Below, one piece after another: positions 1 through 6,395 of a DNA stretch of 34,281 nt. The stretch covers positions 1 through 34,281 of the forward strand of contig SFID01000010.1 of NCBI GenBank assembly GCA_004555425.1. Direction: 5' to 3'. The stretch is from Bacteroidales bacterium (lineage in GTDB: Bacteria; Bacteroidota; Bacteroidia; Bacteroidales; Bacteroidaceae). Positions within the stretch are counted from its first letter, which is position 1. Each line of letters opens with the position of its first letter. The notes under the pieces were generated by a model, which did not search any database, was not told the DNA's origin, and was given only the letters and a program-made list of their open reading frames with translations. A program made the position numbers and the translations under genes.

Positions 1-72
1 GGTTTGGGCGTTAAGAGCTTGCTCTTATAAGACCAAAGCGAAAGCCTAACACCAGGGGCTTTGCCCCCATCC
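1..72. repeat. Degenerate palindromic-module array, cut by window edge
   Basis: Two short perfect palindromes are visible: AAGAGC-TT-GCTCTT at 13-26 and GGGGC-TTT-GCCCC at 55-67. They resemble the stem-loop modules of the arrays found elsewhere in the window, but the linker between them has drifted. The left boundary is outside the window. The following gene-free stretch, 73-350, holds a degenerate copy of the A/B repeat and nothing else recognisable. Confidence 0.4.
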
Positions 73-114
73 TCTTCAAGGGGTTTTTCTTGTTTTTGTC
101 ATCCATCACTTTCC

Positions 115-177
115 CTATCAATGAGTGCGAACTCCCTACTCACACGCCCTCGAGCAACGTGCTGTACGTTTCTCACC
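115..177 (-). repeat. Degenerate A/B-family repeat
   Basis: Read on the minus strand this resembles the A-family element (GTAACGTGAAAGTACCGCAC, a palindromic core, then GTGAGTAAGGAGTTCG and CTCATTG), with several substitutions. A C-family end, CCTGAGTAGTTAC, follows at 206-218. Confidence 0.5.
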
Positions 178-329
178 TCGGTGTACAAACCCTTCACATC
201 CTTGACCTGAGTAGTTACGATTCGTGTTAAAAATTCAGGGGTGTACCGCGCAAGGGCTAGCACACCCCGTGCTGTATTCCTAATAATACTTGAAAGGCGC
301 AGTGGGAACGTTAATTTCGGTTTACTCCT

Positions 330-360
330 CTTGCTCTCTGACAGAAAATCCCTACCTTTG
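330..360 (+). promoter_or_regulatory. Bacteroidetes-type promoter for the Cys/Lys-rich protein
   Basis: CTTG at 330-333, a 19-nt spacer and TACCTTTG at 353-360 match the Bacteroidetes -33 (TTTG) and -7 (TAnnTTTG) elements with one -33 mismatch. Transcription would start near 367, giving a leader of about 45 nt. This rules out the longer upstream in-frame extension of the next gene. Confidence 0.6.
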
Positions 361-411
361 CCATGCGTCTTGACAACGCGAATGAAGTATAACCCTAAAA
401 TATTTATGATT

Positions 412-672
412 ATGAAGAAATTGATGCTTATTGCAGCTGCCGCCATTTTCTGCCTTTCCATGAACGCTCAGACTCCTCAGAAGAAGTGCGATGGTAAGTG
501 TGGCGACAAGAAAGAGTGCAAGAAAGAGTGCAAGAAGGACTGCAAGAAGGACGGCAAGACCTGCACCATGGATGGCAAATGTGCCAAAGGCAAGAAGTGC
601 TGCAAGAAGGCTGAAAAGCAGTGCTGCAAGAAGGCCGAAAAGCAGTGCTGCAAGAAGGCCGAAAAGAAATAA
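412..672 (+). CDS. Secreted Cys/Lys-rich small repeat protein
   Basis: This 86-residue protein has a clear N-terminal signal peptide (charged start, hydrophobic core around residues 4-17, and SMNAQ before the mature part). The mature protein is almost entirely Lys, Cys, Glu, Asp and Gly, with 13 cysteines in KKC, KEC and KKCC patterns. Its end is a tandem 8-residue repeat, CCKKAEKQ, encoded by near-identical 24-bp DNA repeats (about 598-669). I do not recognise a named family. The composition suggests metal binding or a disulfide-rich envelope peptide, which is inference. The start at 412 is chosen because it begins the signal peptide; ATG at 406 in the same frame would add two residues. A consensus promoter lies upstream and a strong terminator directly downstream, so it is probably monocistronic and well expressed. 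Confidence 0.75.
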   Translation: MKKLMLIAAAAIFCLSMNAQTPQKKCDGKCGDKKECKKECKKDCKKDGKTCTMDGKCAKGKKCCKKAEKQCCKKAEKQCCKKAEKK

Positions 673-697
673 TTCGCCTTCTCCACAACAAACAATA

Positions 698-730
698 GGG
701 CTGTGCCAGCAATGGCGCAGCCCCTTTTTT
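698..730 (+). terminator. Rho-independent terminator after the Cys/Lys-rich gene
   Basis: The 10-bp stem GGGCTGTGCC/GGCGCAGCCC (one mismatch) has a 6-nt loop and is followed by six T residues, 26 nt past the stop codon. Confidence 0.85.
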
Positions 731-798
731 GTAACTACTCAAGCCGTTAGTACATTGCGTTTTCAATGGGTACCTATAAAAGTAAAACCGCCTTTACG

Positions 799-842
799 CT
801 GAGCCACACGCCCACAAGCAACGTGCGGTACTTTCACGTTAC
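799..842 (-). repeat. A/B hybrid repeat
   Basis: On the minus strand it begins like an A element (GTAACGTGAAAGTACCGCAC) and ends like a B element (GTGTGGCTCAG), with CGTTGCTTGTGGGC between. The palindromic core is broken. A C-family end, GTAACTACTCA, lies at 731-741. Confidence 0.7.
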
Positions 843-1024
843 CCGAAATGAAAAAAATGCAGGTTTGAAAATAAATATCTTTTAACTTTTCATTGCTCTA
901 CATCGTCAATTCGCGCACCAACTTGGCCCGAAAAAAATCCGCAAAAGCAGGTAGAAATTTTTCTTCGGCATATAAAATTTCCTAGATGCTTTGTAAAACA
1001 ATGGTTTTTTTCGCGATTTTCGCC

Positions 1025-1104
1025 AAAAAAAGAGGAGAAAACCCCTGTATTTAGGGCCTTCTCCTCTTCGCTAGTACAAAGATAATACATTTTCCTTCGA
1101 AATC
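1025..1104 (-). promoter_or_regulatory. Minus-strand promoter followed at once by a hairpin terminator
   Basis: On the minus strand TTTG, a 20-nt spacer and TATCTTTG (1084-1077) form a consensus Bacteroidetes promoter with a predicted start near 1070. Directly downstream a stem of AGAGGAGAA and its complement (about 1069 to 1031) is followed by seven T residues (1031-1025). The predicted transcript is only about 45 nt. No plausible coding region follows on that strand. The rest of 673-1453 holds only repeats and AT-rich sequence. Confidence 0.5.
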
Positions 1105-1192
1105 CAAATCCCTTTAACATATCGCAACAGTTTTCGAAATGTTAAAAGACGAGTTTTGCACACATGAGGCTCGGCCATGTGTTATATTACGA

Positions 1193-1342
1193 GGGCGCGG
1201 TCGCTGCGCGCCCTGGTTTCAACGGTCGCTGCGCTCCCTTAGTTTCAACGGCTGCTTTGCAGCCTAGTTTCAACGGAAGCCTGCGGCTTCCTAGTTTCAG
1301 TCGGGGACTGCGTCCCCTAGTTTCAACGCAGCCTTACGGCAG
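1193..1342 (-). repeat. Palindromic-module array 1
   Basis: About six modules separated by TAGTTTCAAC (the minus-strand view of GTTGAAACTA). Stems include GGCTGC-TTT-GCAGCC, GGAAGCC-TGC-GGCTTCC and GGGGAC-TGC-GTCCCC. One module (GGTCGCTGCGCTCC) has arms from two different stem types. The left edge carries ATGTGTTATATTACGAGG, which recurs inverted at the edge of array 5 (about 15270). Confidence 0.85.
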
Positions 1343-1377
1343 GACGAATGTTTTCGGCTGCAGAATCTGCGGAAATA

Positions 1378-1408
1378 TTTCCTAGAAATGACAAAATCAC
1401 TAAATTTG
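1378..1408 (+). promoter_or_regulatory. Bacteroidetes-type promoter for the Smr gene
   Basis: TTTC at 1378-1381, a 19-nt spacer and TAAATTTG at 1401-1408. The predicted start is near 1415, about 40 nt before the chosen ATG, which excludes the longer in-frame extension starting at 1388. Confidence 0.55.
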
Positions 1409-1453
1409 CAAAAAATCTGCCAGCCAAAGGCCTGGCCCAACACCACCCATACC

Positions 1454-2581
1454 ATGAAAATAGGAGACAAAGTGAGATTTCTCAACGAGGTAGGCGGCGG
1501 CATCGTAGCTGGTTTTGCCGACAATCAGACCGCCCTCGTTCGCGACGAAGACGGTTTCGAGATTCCTGTCCTCATTCGCGAGTGCGTGGTCGTCGATACG
1601 GACAACTACAACATTGCCCGTCAGCAGTCCCAGCCCCCCATCCCCAATTTAGCACCCGTGGGGCCGCGCCCTGCCGACAACCGATTCCGCACACAGCAGC
1701 CCGACACCTACACCCATTCCTTCGACGACGACGAGGACGACAAGCCCATCACCTTCCGCCCCCGTCCACTCGAGCGCCGTGGGGCCGATGTGCTCAACAT
1801 CTACCTCGGATTCGTGCCCATGGACACCCGCAACCTCCAATCCACCGCCTTCGAGGCATACCTCATCAACGACAGCAACTACTACATCCACTATGCCCTC
1901 CTCACCCACGAGGGAGCCACCTGCAGCCTGCGCCACGAGGGCACCGTGGAGCCCAACACCAAAGCCTTCCTCGAAGAGTTCACGCGCGATGTCCTCCCCG
2001 AATGGGAGAAAATCACCTTCCAGACCTTTGCCTACAAGGCCGACAAACCCTTTCGCCCCAAGGAGGCCCTCAGCGTGACCCTGCGCCCCGACTGCACCAA
2101 GTTCTACAAGCTCCACACCTTTGCCGACACCGACTTTTTCGAGCAGCCCGCCTATCTCCTCGCCCTCGTGCGCGATGACCAGCCCGCCCGCACCGTTTTC
2201 GCCTCGGCCGAGGAAATCAAGGAGGCCCTCCTGCCCAAGGCCCGCGCCTCCAAATCGCCCGCCCGCAAGGCCACTGCCGACAAACGCAAAACCAGCGATA
2301 TCGTTGAGGTGGACCTCCACGTCAACGAAATCCTCGAGACCACCGCAGGCATGTCCGCGCGCGACATCCTTGACTACCAGCTCAAGGTCTTCCGCGAAAC
2401 GATGGAGGCCCACCGCAACGAACGCGGCTGCCGCATCGTATTCATCCATGGCAAGGGCGAAGGCGTGCTCCGCAATGCCCTCATTGCCGAACTGCGCCGC
2501 AACTACAAGCACTGCACCTTCCAGGACGCTTCCTTCCGCGAATACGGTTTCGGCGCTACAATGGTCAAGGTGGGCAAGTAG
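1454..2581 (+). CDS. DUF2027 / Smr-domain protein
   Basis: The 375-residue protein starts MKIGDKVRFLNEVGGG, the typical opening of the Bacteroidetes DUF2027 family (a small N-terminal beta domain followed by a second beta-rich domain). A low-complexity Pro/Asp-rich linker lies around residues 60-105 and a Lys/Ala-rich linker near 265-280. The C-terminal 90 residues are an Smr domain, seen from VDLHVNEI (the DLH motif) and HGKGEGVLRNAL (the conserved HGKG motif). Smr domains bind or cleave branched DNA or RNA; the role of this family is not settled. The ATG at 1454 is preferred because it follows the promoter at 1378-1408 and begins the conserved domain. It is the first of two + strand genes and has no clear terminator of its own. 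Confidence 0.88.
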   Translation: MKIGDKVRFLNEVGGGIVAGFADNQTALVRDEDGFEIPVLIRECVVVDTDNYNIARQQSQPPIPNLAPVGPRPADNRFRTQQPDTYTHSFDDDEDDKPITFRPRPLERRGADVLNIYLGFVPMDTRNLQSTAFEAYLINDSNYYIHYALLTHEGATCSLRHEGTVEPNTKAFLEEFTRDVLPEWEKITFQTFAYKADKPFRPKEALSVTLRPDCTKFYKLHTFADTDFFEQPAYLLALVRDDQPARTVFASAEEIKEALLPKARASKSPARKATADKRKTSDIVEVDLHVNEILETTAGMSARDILDYQLKVFRETMEAHRNERGCRIVFIHGKGEGVLRNALIAELRRNYKHCTFQDASFREYGFGATMVKVGK

Positions 2582-2620
2582 GAAAAGCCATCTCCGTGAG
2601 CGCAAAAACTTGTAAAAACA

Positions 2621-2651
2621 TTCGTGTTCTATAGAATAATTAGTATTTTTG
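2621..2651 (+). promoter_or_regulatory. Possible promoter for the TPR gene
   Basis: TATTTTTG at 2644-2651 fits the Bacteroidetes -7 element. The -33 candidate TTCG at 2621-2624 (19-nt spacer) is weak. The leader would be about 100 nt. Confidence 0.45.
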
Positions 2652-2760
2652 CAGCCAAGAGGCCATGCAAAAACTGCCCGCGAGCCCCCAAGGGGAAGTC
2701 GCCAACGGGCCTCCGAGAGTAAAAATCCCAATGCCGAACGATTAAAAATTAGCACTAATA

Positions 2761-4263
2761 ATGAAGAAGAACATCATTCGCACAGCAGCACTCGCTGCCC
2801 TGCTGCTTGTTGGCAGCCTCAGTGCCAGCGCCCAGCAGAAAAGCTACAATGTGCCCGAACTCAACCCCGAGTACCAGGCAATGGCTCAGTTGGTCGTAGA
2901 TAACCAGTTGGCCGACCCCGATGCAGCCAACAAGAACTTCACCAAACTCCTCAAGAAGATCAAGGACGACAAGGAAGCCCTCCTCGCTGTTGGTCATTTC
3001 TTCCTCGAGAACAACAATTATCCCGCTGCCAAGCAGTGCGCCAACTATATTGAAAAGGTAGACCCCGTGTATATCGATGGCCTCATGTTCCGCGGCGAGG
3101 TGTTTATGTATGCCAAGCAGTACGGACAGGCAGGACAGTGCTTCGACCAGGTGCTCGCCATCGACGAGAACAACGTCATCGCCATGAAGCGTAACGCATT
3201 CGTTTACAAGAATGTGAACCCCTACGTAGCCATTGAGCAGCTCACCAAGATTAAGCAAATCCAGCCCGACTACTACGAAGCCGACAAGGAACTTGGCGAC
3301 ATCAACTACAATATGAACAAATACCCCGAAGCCGTCAAGTTCTACGACGTTTACTACGCCAACACCCCCAAGACGGCCGAGGCCCTCGACATCCGCTCTT
3401 GCGAAAACTACCTCATGTCGCTCTTCTCCGTGCAGAAGATGGACCAGATTGGCAAGATCGTGAGCGAAATCGAACCCCTCGCACCCAAAGACCTCATGAT
3501 TCGTCGTATGAAGTTCTTCGCTAGTTTTGAGAGTGCACGCAACTCCATCAACTACGAAGCCGATATGGCAAAGGTGGCCGATAATATGGCCTACCTCACC
3601 AACAACGAATACGCCGACAGCATCTTCCTCTTCCTCGACTATCAGTATGCGGCCGAGTACAAGAAGGAAATGAACGACATCCCCGCTGCCATCGAATTCT
3701 ACAAGAAGGCCGTCAGCCGTGACGAAAAGAAAACGGGTGCCCTCGCCGAACTGGCCAAACTCTACCGCCGCAATAAGCAGTACAACGAAGCCATCGCCAC
3801 CTTCACGGAATACATGACCAAGCAGGGTGACGACAAGATTAAGGTGGCCGACTACCTCCAGCTCGCACAAATGTACATCCCCGCCGCTCGTCAGGAAGGT
3901 CTGACCCCCGAGCAGAAGCAGGACTACCTTAACAAGGGTGACGAAGCATTGGCCAAGGCCCTCGAAAAGGACCCCACCGCATACCAGGCTTGGTTGCTCC
4001 GCGCACAGATGAGCATCACCGACCCCCGCACAGCCGAGGAAAAGCCACGCGAATACTACGAGAAGGCCCTCGAAGTGATGACCGCCAACGAAAAGGGCAG
4101 CGACTCCAACTACACACAGGTATATAGCTACCTCGCCTTTTACCACGTACAGAAGGACAACTACACCGAGGCACGCAAATACACCAACCTCCTTCTCCAG
4201 CGCGACCCCGAGCACGCAACGGGTCTGCAGATTGACAAGTACCTCAAGTCGCAGGGAAAATAA
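2761..4263 (+). CDS. Exported tetratricopeptide-repeat protein
   Basis: The 500-residue protein opens with a signal peptide (MKKN, a hydrophobic Ala/Leu core, then SASAQQ), so it is periplasmic or envelope-located. The rest is helical and carries TPR-like units. The clearest are around the segments reading DGLMFRGEVFMYAKQYGQAG, ADKELGDINYNMNKYPEAVK, ELAKLYRRNKQYNEAIATF and YSYLAFYHVQKDNYTEARKY. TPR proteins are scaffolds for protein assembly. The partner is unknown and no enzymatic domain is visible. Codon use matches its neighbours. The ATG at 2761 begins the signal peptide. A strong terminator follows at 4288-4323. A long open frame on the opposite strand is a composition artefact. Confidence 0.88.
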   Translation: MKKNIIRTAALAALLLVGSLSASAQQKSYNVPELNPEYQAMAQLVVDNQLADPDAANKNFTKLLKKIKDDKEALLAVGHFFLENNNYPAAKQCANYIEKVDPVYIDGLMFRGEVFMYAKQYGQAGQCFDQVLAIDENNVIAMKRNAFVYKNVNPYVAIEQLTKIKQIQPDYYEADKELGDINYNMNKYPEAVKFYDVYYANTPKTAEALDIRSCENYLMSLFSVQKMDQIGKIVSEIEPLAPKDLMIRRMKFFASFESARNSINYEADMAKVADNMAYLTNNEYADSIFLFLDYQYAAEYKKEMNDIPAAIEFYKKAVSRDEKKTGALAELAKLYRRNKQYNEAIATFTEYMTKQGDDKIKVADYLQLAQMYIPAARQEGLTPEQKQDYLNKGDEALAKALEKDPTAYQAWLLRAQMSITDPRTAEEKPREYYEKALEVMTANEKGSDSNYTQVYSYLAFYHVQKDNYTEARKYTNLLLQRDPEHATGLQIDKYLKSQGK

Positions 4264-4283
4264 TATATCTGAGAGAGAATCAA

Positions 4284-4323
4284 AAAAAGAGGCTAAGCCA
4301 ACAATGGCATAGCCTCTTTTTTT
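4284..4323. terminator. Bidirectional-looking terminator after the TPR gene
   Basis: AGAGGCTAAGCC (4288-4299) pairs with GGCATAGCCTCT (4306-4317), with A residues before and T residues after, 20 nt past the stop codon. Confidence 0.9.
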
Positions 4324-4333
4324 GTGCGAGGAG

Positions 4334-4452
4334 GGAGCAACGTGAACGCACCGCACCTTGCTCGCTCTAAGTTTGCAAGGTGTGAGCGTGGAGCCTGTGC
4401 TCAGCAGAAAAACAATGCACCGCACGTTGCTTGCAACGCGTGGCTCAGAGGA
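4334..4452 (+). repeat. A element followed by B element
   Basis: A diverged A copy (AACGTGAACGCACCGCACC..GCAAGGTGTGAG) is followed by a B copy (CAATGCACCGCACGTTGC..GCAACGCGTGGCTCAG). Between here and 4557 there is no gene, only repeat remnants. Confidence 0.75.
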
Positions 4453-4557
4453 AGTAGGTAAGCACCAAAGAGCCTGACATAGGTAATCCACTGATCCTCA
4501 GATTGCGAGCAGCATGCGGTACATTGCCTGGCTGTGAAAGCCCAACAAAGAGGATGC

Positions 4558-5019
4558 TCACTCCAGAACCAACTCCTCATGCCGCGGCACAGCTGGCAGA
4601 TATTCCACGCGCTGCGCCGCATAGTCCATGTGCATACAGTAATGGCGCACCCCATTGCTCACAACCAGATACGGCGCACGCAGCACACTGTTGTAGGCAG
4701 CAATCTGCTGGAACACCTGTTGCGTGATGGCCACCTCGGGGGCCTTGTATTCGATAATCATCAGCGGGAAACCGCCCGCCTTCGCATAGACCACCGTATC
4801 GCAGCGGCGCGCCACACCCCCCACACTCACCTTCACCTCGTTGGCCATCAAACCGGCGGGATAGCCCAAATGCTCCACGAGATAATGCGTGAAATGTTGG
4901 CGCACCCATTCCTCGGGAGTCAGCGTGACGAAGCGGCGGCGCAGGAAGTCGTGAATCTGCGTGCGGCCCCCTTCCCGTTTCACTTTTATGTCGAAGTTTG
5001 GCAGATTGATTGGAATCAT
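4558..5019 (-). CDS. Solo type I restriction R-protein N-terminal (HSDR_N) nuclease-fold protein
   Basis: The 153-residue protein is a stand-alone HSDR_N-like domain of the PD-(D/E)XK fold. The expected active-site set is visible: D74 in CDTVVY and E90-Y-K92 in MIIEYKAP, with E61 as a possible helix-A acid. No helicase, HsdM or HsdS gene is nearby, so it is not a functioning type I restriction system here. Small proteins of this kind are common in Bacteroidales, and I recall similar proteins near holA and amn, which would suggest a housekeeping nucleic-acid role; that context is inference. The start at 5019 (MIPINLPNF) is preferred to an upstream in-frame start near 5046 that overlaps the + strand promoter for amn. 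It is divergent from amn. Confidence 0.82.
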   Translation of the reverse strand: MIPINLPNFDIKVKREGGRTQIHDFLRRRFVTLTPEEWVRQHFTHYLVEHLGYPAGLMANEVKVSVGGVARRCDTVVYAKAGGFPLMIIEYKAPEVAITQQVFQQIAAYNSVLRAPYLVVSNGVRHYCMHMDYAAQRVEYLPAVPRHEELVLE

Positions 5020-5032
5020 TTTCTTATATTTG
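4997..5032 (+). promoter_or_regulatory. Promoter for AMP nucleosidase
   Basis: TATATTTG at 5025-5032 fits the -7 element. TTTG at 4997-5000 is a candidate -33, with a somewhat long 24-nt spacer. The predicted start is near 5039, with a leader of about 70 nt. Confidence 0.5.
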
Positions 5033-5111
5033 CAGTCACTACACAAACCGCAACCTTATGGCGGGGGCGGTCTTTCCGTGCCGATTCTAGGCCAACAAAA
5101 TTACGAAACTT

Positions 5112-5888
5112 ATGAAAGAAAAGCAAGAAATCGTTGACAATTGGCTGCCGCGCTATACCAAAATGCCTCTCAGCAGCTTTGGCGAGTACATCCTCCTGAC
5201 CAATTTCAATAACTACGTGGACATCTTCGCACAGCTGACGGGCGTGGAGACCGTAGGCTTTGGTGCCAATATGCGCGCAGTGACGGCGGGCGACATTACT
5301 ATGATCAACTTCGGCATGGGCAGCCCCAACGCCGCCCTCATCATGGACCTGCTCAGTTCCATCAGTCCCAAAGCATGCCTCTTTCTGGGCAAGTGCGGCG
5401 GCATCTCCGACAAGACACATCTGGGCGACTACATCCTGCCCCTGGCCGGCATCCGCGGCGAAGGAACCAGCAACGACTATTTCCCGCCCGAAGTGCCTGC
5501 GCTGCCCGCCTTCATGCTCCAGCGCGCCGTCTCCACGGCCCTGCGCGACAACTCCAAAGACTACTGGACGGGCACGGTCTATACGACCAACCGCCGCGTG
5601 TGGGAGCACGACGAACGCTTCAAAGCATACCTGCGCGAGACACGCGCCATGGCAGTTGATATGGAGACGGCCACCCTCTTCTCCTGCGGCTTCTTCAACC
5701 ATATACCCACGGGAGCCCTCCTGCTGGTGTCGGACAACCCGATGGTGCCCGAAGGCATCAAGACAGAGGAAAGCGACAACCGCGTGACCAGCTCCTTCGC
5801 AGAAACCCACGTGCGCATTGGCATTGAAGCAATGAAGCTCATCGAAGGCGACCGAAAGACCGTGCGCCACCTAAAGTACGACTGGTAA
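5112..5888 (+). CDS. amn: AMP nucleosidase (short Bacteroidetes form)
   Basis: The 258-residue protein belongs to the nucleoside phosphorylase superfamily. It has the GKCGG loop at residues 93-97, a purine/ribose-binding segment DMETATLF at 183-190, and LVSDNP near 206-210 with the expected late Asp. The N-terminal WLPRYTKMP segment is typical of AMP nucleosidases. The reaction hydrolyses AMP to adenine and ribose 5-phosphate in the cytoplasm, controlling adenylate pools. The long N-terminal regulatory domain of the E. coli enzyme is absent, which I believe is usual for Bacteroidetes. Divergent from the HSDR_N gene. Another nucleoside phosphorylase activity is possible, but AMP nucleosidase fits best. 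Confidence 0.85.
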   Translation: MKEKQEIVDNWLPRYTKMPLSSFGEYILLTNFNNYVDIFAQLTGVETVGFGANMRAVTAGDITMINFGMGSPNAALIMDLLSSISPKACLFLGKCGGISDKTHLGDYILPLAGIRGEGTSNDYFPPEVPALPAFMLQRAVSTALRDNSKDYWTGTVYTTNRRVWEHDERFKAYLRETRAMAVDMETATLFSCGFFNHIPTGALLLVSDNPMVPEGIKTEESDNRVTSSFAETHVRIGIEAMKLIEGDRKTVRHLKYDW

Positions 5889-5909
5889 TGCACCGCCCCT
5901 CCTTCTCCT

Positions 5910-6060
5910 CGCCTATATATAATATGGTGTACCATATATATAATAAGGTGTGCCTAATATAAATGGTATGCCAATATATTTATGGTATGCCAATATATTT
6001 ATGGTATACCAATATATTTATGGTATACCAATATAAATATGGTATGTATATATAATATGG
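5910..6060. repeat. AT-rich 19-bp tandem repeat
   Basis: Units starting at 5963, 5982, 6001, 6020 and 6039 have an exact 19-bp period, with consensus ATGGTATACCAATATATTT. Each unit contains the palindromes GGTATACC (or GGTATGCC) and AATATATT. Degenerate units extend upstream to 5910, including an inverted repeat around TATATATAATATGGT/ACCATATATATA. It lies just past amn and before array 2. Gene-free stretch 5889-6395 consists of this repeat plus array 2. Confidence 0.9.
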
Positions 6061-6086
6061 AGTGCCGTATAAATAAGAAGGTACAA

Positions 6087-6384
6087 GACTATCGAGCCAG
6101 CAGCCGAAGGCTGCGTTGAAACAGGAATCCCAAAGGGATTCCCTGAATCTAGGAAGCCGTAGGCTTCCGCTGAAACTAGGTCGCGCAGCGACCGCTGAAA
6201 CTAGGAAGCAGAGCGACCATTAGACTATCGAGCCAGCAGCCGAAGGCTGCGTTGAAACAGGAAGCCCGAAGGGATTCCCTGAAACCAGGAAGCCGCAGGC
6301 TTCCGCTGAAACTAGGGGACGCAGTCCCCGATTGAATCTAAGGTCGCGCAGCGACCGCTGAAACTAAGGTCGCGCAGCGACCGC
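6087..6384 (+). repeat. Palindromic-module array 2 (largest)
   Basis: About eleven modules of roughly 26 bp. Linkers read GCTGAAACTAGG or GTTGAAACAGG. Stems include GCAGCC-GAA-GGCTGC, GGAAGCC-GCA-GGCTTCC, GGGGAC-GCA-GTCCCC and GGTCGC-GCA-GCGACC. The block starting GACTATCGAGCCAGCAGCC occurs twice (about 6088 and 6224), showing an internal duplication. The last hairpin ends 14 nt before the holA start codon, so it would lie in the holA leader. Confidence 0.9.
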
Positions 6385-6395
6385 CTATCCCACCC

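Noticed and set aside
890..1120. Minus-strand 76-codon frame
   Set aside because: It runs through the predicted promoter and terminator and has no coding signature.
1649..2755. Minus-strand open frame (368 codons) opposite the Smr gene
   Set aside because: Val/Gly-rich antisense product typical of a GC-rich shadow; the + strand carries DUF2027 and Smr motifs.
2755..4491. Long minus-strand open frame (578 codons) opposite the TPR gene
   Set aside because: It is the antisense frame of a GC-rich gene with strong signal peptide and TPR features, and it has no recognisable domain of its own.
6087..6384. CRISPR array, because constant words ending in GAAAC alternate with variable segments
   Set aside because: The constant part is only about 12 nt and the variable parts are about 15-nt palindromes that recur between arrays. 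No cas genes are present, and several arrays are spread through the window.
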